A stretch of 64,000 bases of DNA from Micromonospora sp. WMMD1120 (GTDB lineage: Bacteria > Actinomycetota > Actinomycetes > Mycobacteriales > Micromonosporaceae), in assembly GCF_029626235.1 (NCBI RefSeq), contig NZ_JARUBO010000005.1, positions 2,698,501 through 2,762,500 of the forward strand. The letters run 5' to 3'. Position 1 is the first letter of the stretch. Every line of letters starts with the position of its first letter. The notes under the pieces were generated by a model, which was given only the letters and a program-made list of their open reading frames with translations, was not told where the DNA came from and ran no database searches. The translations under genes and the position numbers were made by a program. This document shows, in pieces, positions 62,647 through 64,000 of the stretch.

Positions 62647-63960
62647 GTGACCGACGGCTGGGACTGGCGCCGGGGCGGTGAGATTCCGGCGCGACCGCCC
62701 GGGGCAGGGGCCCCACCGGCGGGATCGCCGACACCCGGGGCCGGTGTGCCGCCGGCCGGCACGTCGCCCTGGTGGTCGGACGCGCTCGCCGACCCCTGGC
62801 GGGACCCGGCGGCACCGGCCGCCGTGGTGGTGCCCGGGGTGGTGGCCGCCGGCGCGGAGCCGGAGCCGGTCAGCGATCCCGACTCGCCGGGCCGGCCCAG
62901 GCTGCGTCAGCTGGTGCTCATCCCCGTGCTCACCGCGCTGTTGGCCGGCACCCTCGGCGGCGCCCTGGGCTACTTCTTCGCGGTACGCGCCGGAGTCGGC
63001 GGCGCGGTGCTCGGCGCCGCCCCGACCGAGGTGCCGGCCCTGGCCCAGCGCAAACCGGATTCGCTGGCCGGCGTCGCCGAGCGTGTCCTGCCCAGCGTCG
63101 TCACCGTACGGGTGAGCAGCCTCGGCGGCACCAGTGAGGGTTCCGGGTTCATCGCCACCCCCGACGGGCATGTGATCACCAACGACCACGTGGTGGCCGG
63201 AGGTTCCGGCAAGGCATCCGTGGTGTTCAACGACGGCAGCACCGCGCCGGCGAGCATCGTCGGTCAGGACCCGGAGTCGGACATCGCGGTGATCAAGGTG
63301 AGTCGTCCCGGCCTGCGGCCGGTGGAGTTCGGCGACTCGGACGCGTTGGCGGTCGGTGACCCGGTGCTCGCCATCGGATCGCCGCTGTCGCTCGCCAACA
63401 CCGTCACCGCCGGCATCGTGAGTGCCCTGGACCGGACGATGCAGGCCGGTGAGCCGGGTGGTCCGGTGCGCTACTACGCGGCCATCCAGACCGACGCGGC
63501 GGTCAACCACGGCAACTCTGGCGGTCCGCTCGTCGACGGTGCCGGTCGGGTGGTCGGCGTGAACTCCACGATCAAGTCGCTCGTCGCCGAGGGGCAGGAG
63601 GCGGGCAACATCGGGCTCGCCTTCGCCATCCCGATCAACCAGGCCAAGCGGGTCACCCAGGACATCATCGGCACCGGCAAGGCGCGGCGTACGGTGATCG
63701 GCGCCCGGGTGGACGGCCCGACCGGTGTGGTCGGTGGCGGCCTGCGACTGGCCGAGGTCGCCCCGTCCGGCCCAGCGGAGGGCGCGGGGTTGAAGGTCGG
63801 CGACGTGATCCTCAAGATCAACGGACGGCCGATGACCGAGCCGACCGACCTGACCGCGTTGGTGCGCAAGTACGCGCCGGGTTCGGTGGTGACTGTGGAG
63901 TACCGGCGGGGCACCAACCGACAGAACACCTCGGTGACACTCGCCGCCGACGCGAAGTGA
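62647..63960 (+). CDS. HtrA/DegP-type S1C serine protease with PDZ domain
   Basis: From GTG 62647 (GGGAGG upstream) the protein has 437 residues: a Pro-rich cytoplasmic N-terminus (about 80 residues), one membrane helix (VLIPVLTALLAGTLGGALGYFF), then the trypsin-like domain with His in ITNDHVVAGG, Asp in ESDIAVIKV and Ser in GNSGGPL, and one PDZ domain (AEVAPSGPAEGAGLKVGDVI). It acts outside the membrane in protein quality control. Confidence 0.9.
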   Translation: MTDGWDWRRGGEIPARPPGAGAPPAGSPTPGAGVPPAGTSPWWSDALADPWRDPAAPAAVVVPGVVAAGAEPEPVSDPDSPGRPRLRQLVLIPVLTALLAGTLGGALGYFFAVRAGVGGAVLGAAPTEVPALAQRKPDSLAGVAERVLPSVVTVRVSSLGGTSEGSGFIATPDGHVITNDHVVAGGSGKASVVFNDGSTAPASIVGQDPESDIAVIKVSRPGLRPVEFGDSDALAVGDPVLAIGSPLSLANTVTAGIVSALDRTMQAGEPGGPVRYYAAIQTDAAVNHGNSGGPLVDGAGRVVGVNSTIKSLVAEGQEAGNIGLAFAIPINQAKRVTQDIIGTGKARRTVIGARVDGPTGVVGGGLRLAEVAPSGPAEGAGLKVGDVILKINGRPMTEPTDLTALVRKYAPGSVVTVEYRRGTNRQNTSVTLAADAK

Positions 63961-64000
63961 ACAGCGGCGCACCCCCTGCCCGAAGGTCGCCCGACGTGCG

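Noticed and set aside
62197..63972. 591-residue minus-strand frame opposite htrA
   Set aside because: Antisense to a protease with an intact catalytic triad; sequence is low complexity.

Overview
The window is high-GC actinobacterial DNA, most likely from Micromonospora or a close relative in the Micromonosporaceae. The evidence is strong GC bias at third codon positions, many GTG starts, Shine-Dalgarno sites of the GGAGG type, and families typical of actinomycetes (ClgR/ClpP, folP2 next to tag, DUF3117, XRE-DUF5753/DUF397 pairs, BTAD regulators).

There are two parts. Positions 1 to about 41,457 look like accessory DNA, a genomic island or large integrated element that enters the window already in progress. 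It ends at a 3' fragment of a tRNA-Thr(GGT) gene (41,410-41,457), the usual scar of an element inserted into a tRNA 3' end. No integrase lies in the window, so the other end must be to the left. From about 41.6 kb onward the DNA reads as chromosome.

Island, left to right: a membrane LysM/BTAD regulator cut by the window edge; a secreted HNH nuclease with a close homologue just outside the island at 42.3 kb; a membrane STAND NTPase with nine near-identical TPR repeats; an Imm35-like protein, a HEPN-like protein and a membrane protein; a second membrane BTAD regulator coupled to an Hsp70-type ATPase fused to membrane helices; an SDR plus XRE/TPR regulator pair; a tightly overlapping operon (15.3-23.4 kb) with a histidine-decarboxylase-like enzyme, APC permease, globin/ferredoxin-reductase-like protein, GNAT, methyltransferase and unknown proteins; a three-gene unit (23.9-25.7 kb) with a DUF397-like peptide, a 173-residue protein with a Cys/Pro-rich tail and a JmjC/cupin oxygenase; an XRE-DUF5753/DUF397 pair; then a defence cluster (28.5-40.9 kb) with an EVE protein plus PD-(D/E)XK nuclease, a PaeR7I/XhoI-like restriction-modification system, a DUF262 protein plus ATPase-TOPRIM protein, a transposase remnant, an 1,117-residue uncharacterised helical protein and a possible nuclease-fold protein.

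Chromosomal part: secreted HNH nuclease, clpP and clgR-type regulator, TrkA-type potassium channel, MarR regulator with divergent azoreductase, 2-oxoacid:ferredoxin oxidoreductase (korAB), a secreted anchored protein, a solitary nuoA, folP2, DivIVA-domain protein, SRPBCC protein, tag, DUF1501/DUF1800 pair, enoyl-CoA hydratase with PaaX regulator, DUF3117 peptide, an M17 aminopeptidase interrupted by an apparent one-base deletion, an O-methyltransferase and an HtrA-type protease.

The most promising undescribed systems are the 23.9-25.7 kb oxygenase/Cys-Pro-tail unit, the 15.3-23.4 kb decarboxylase operon, the DUF262 plus ATPase-TOPRIM pair, and the membrane BTAD regulator/Hsp70-membrane fusion pair. 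All family assignments come from reading motifs by eye; no database search was run.
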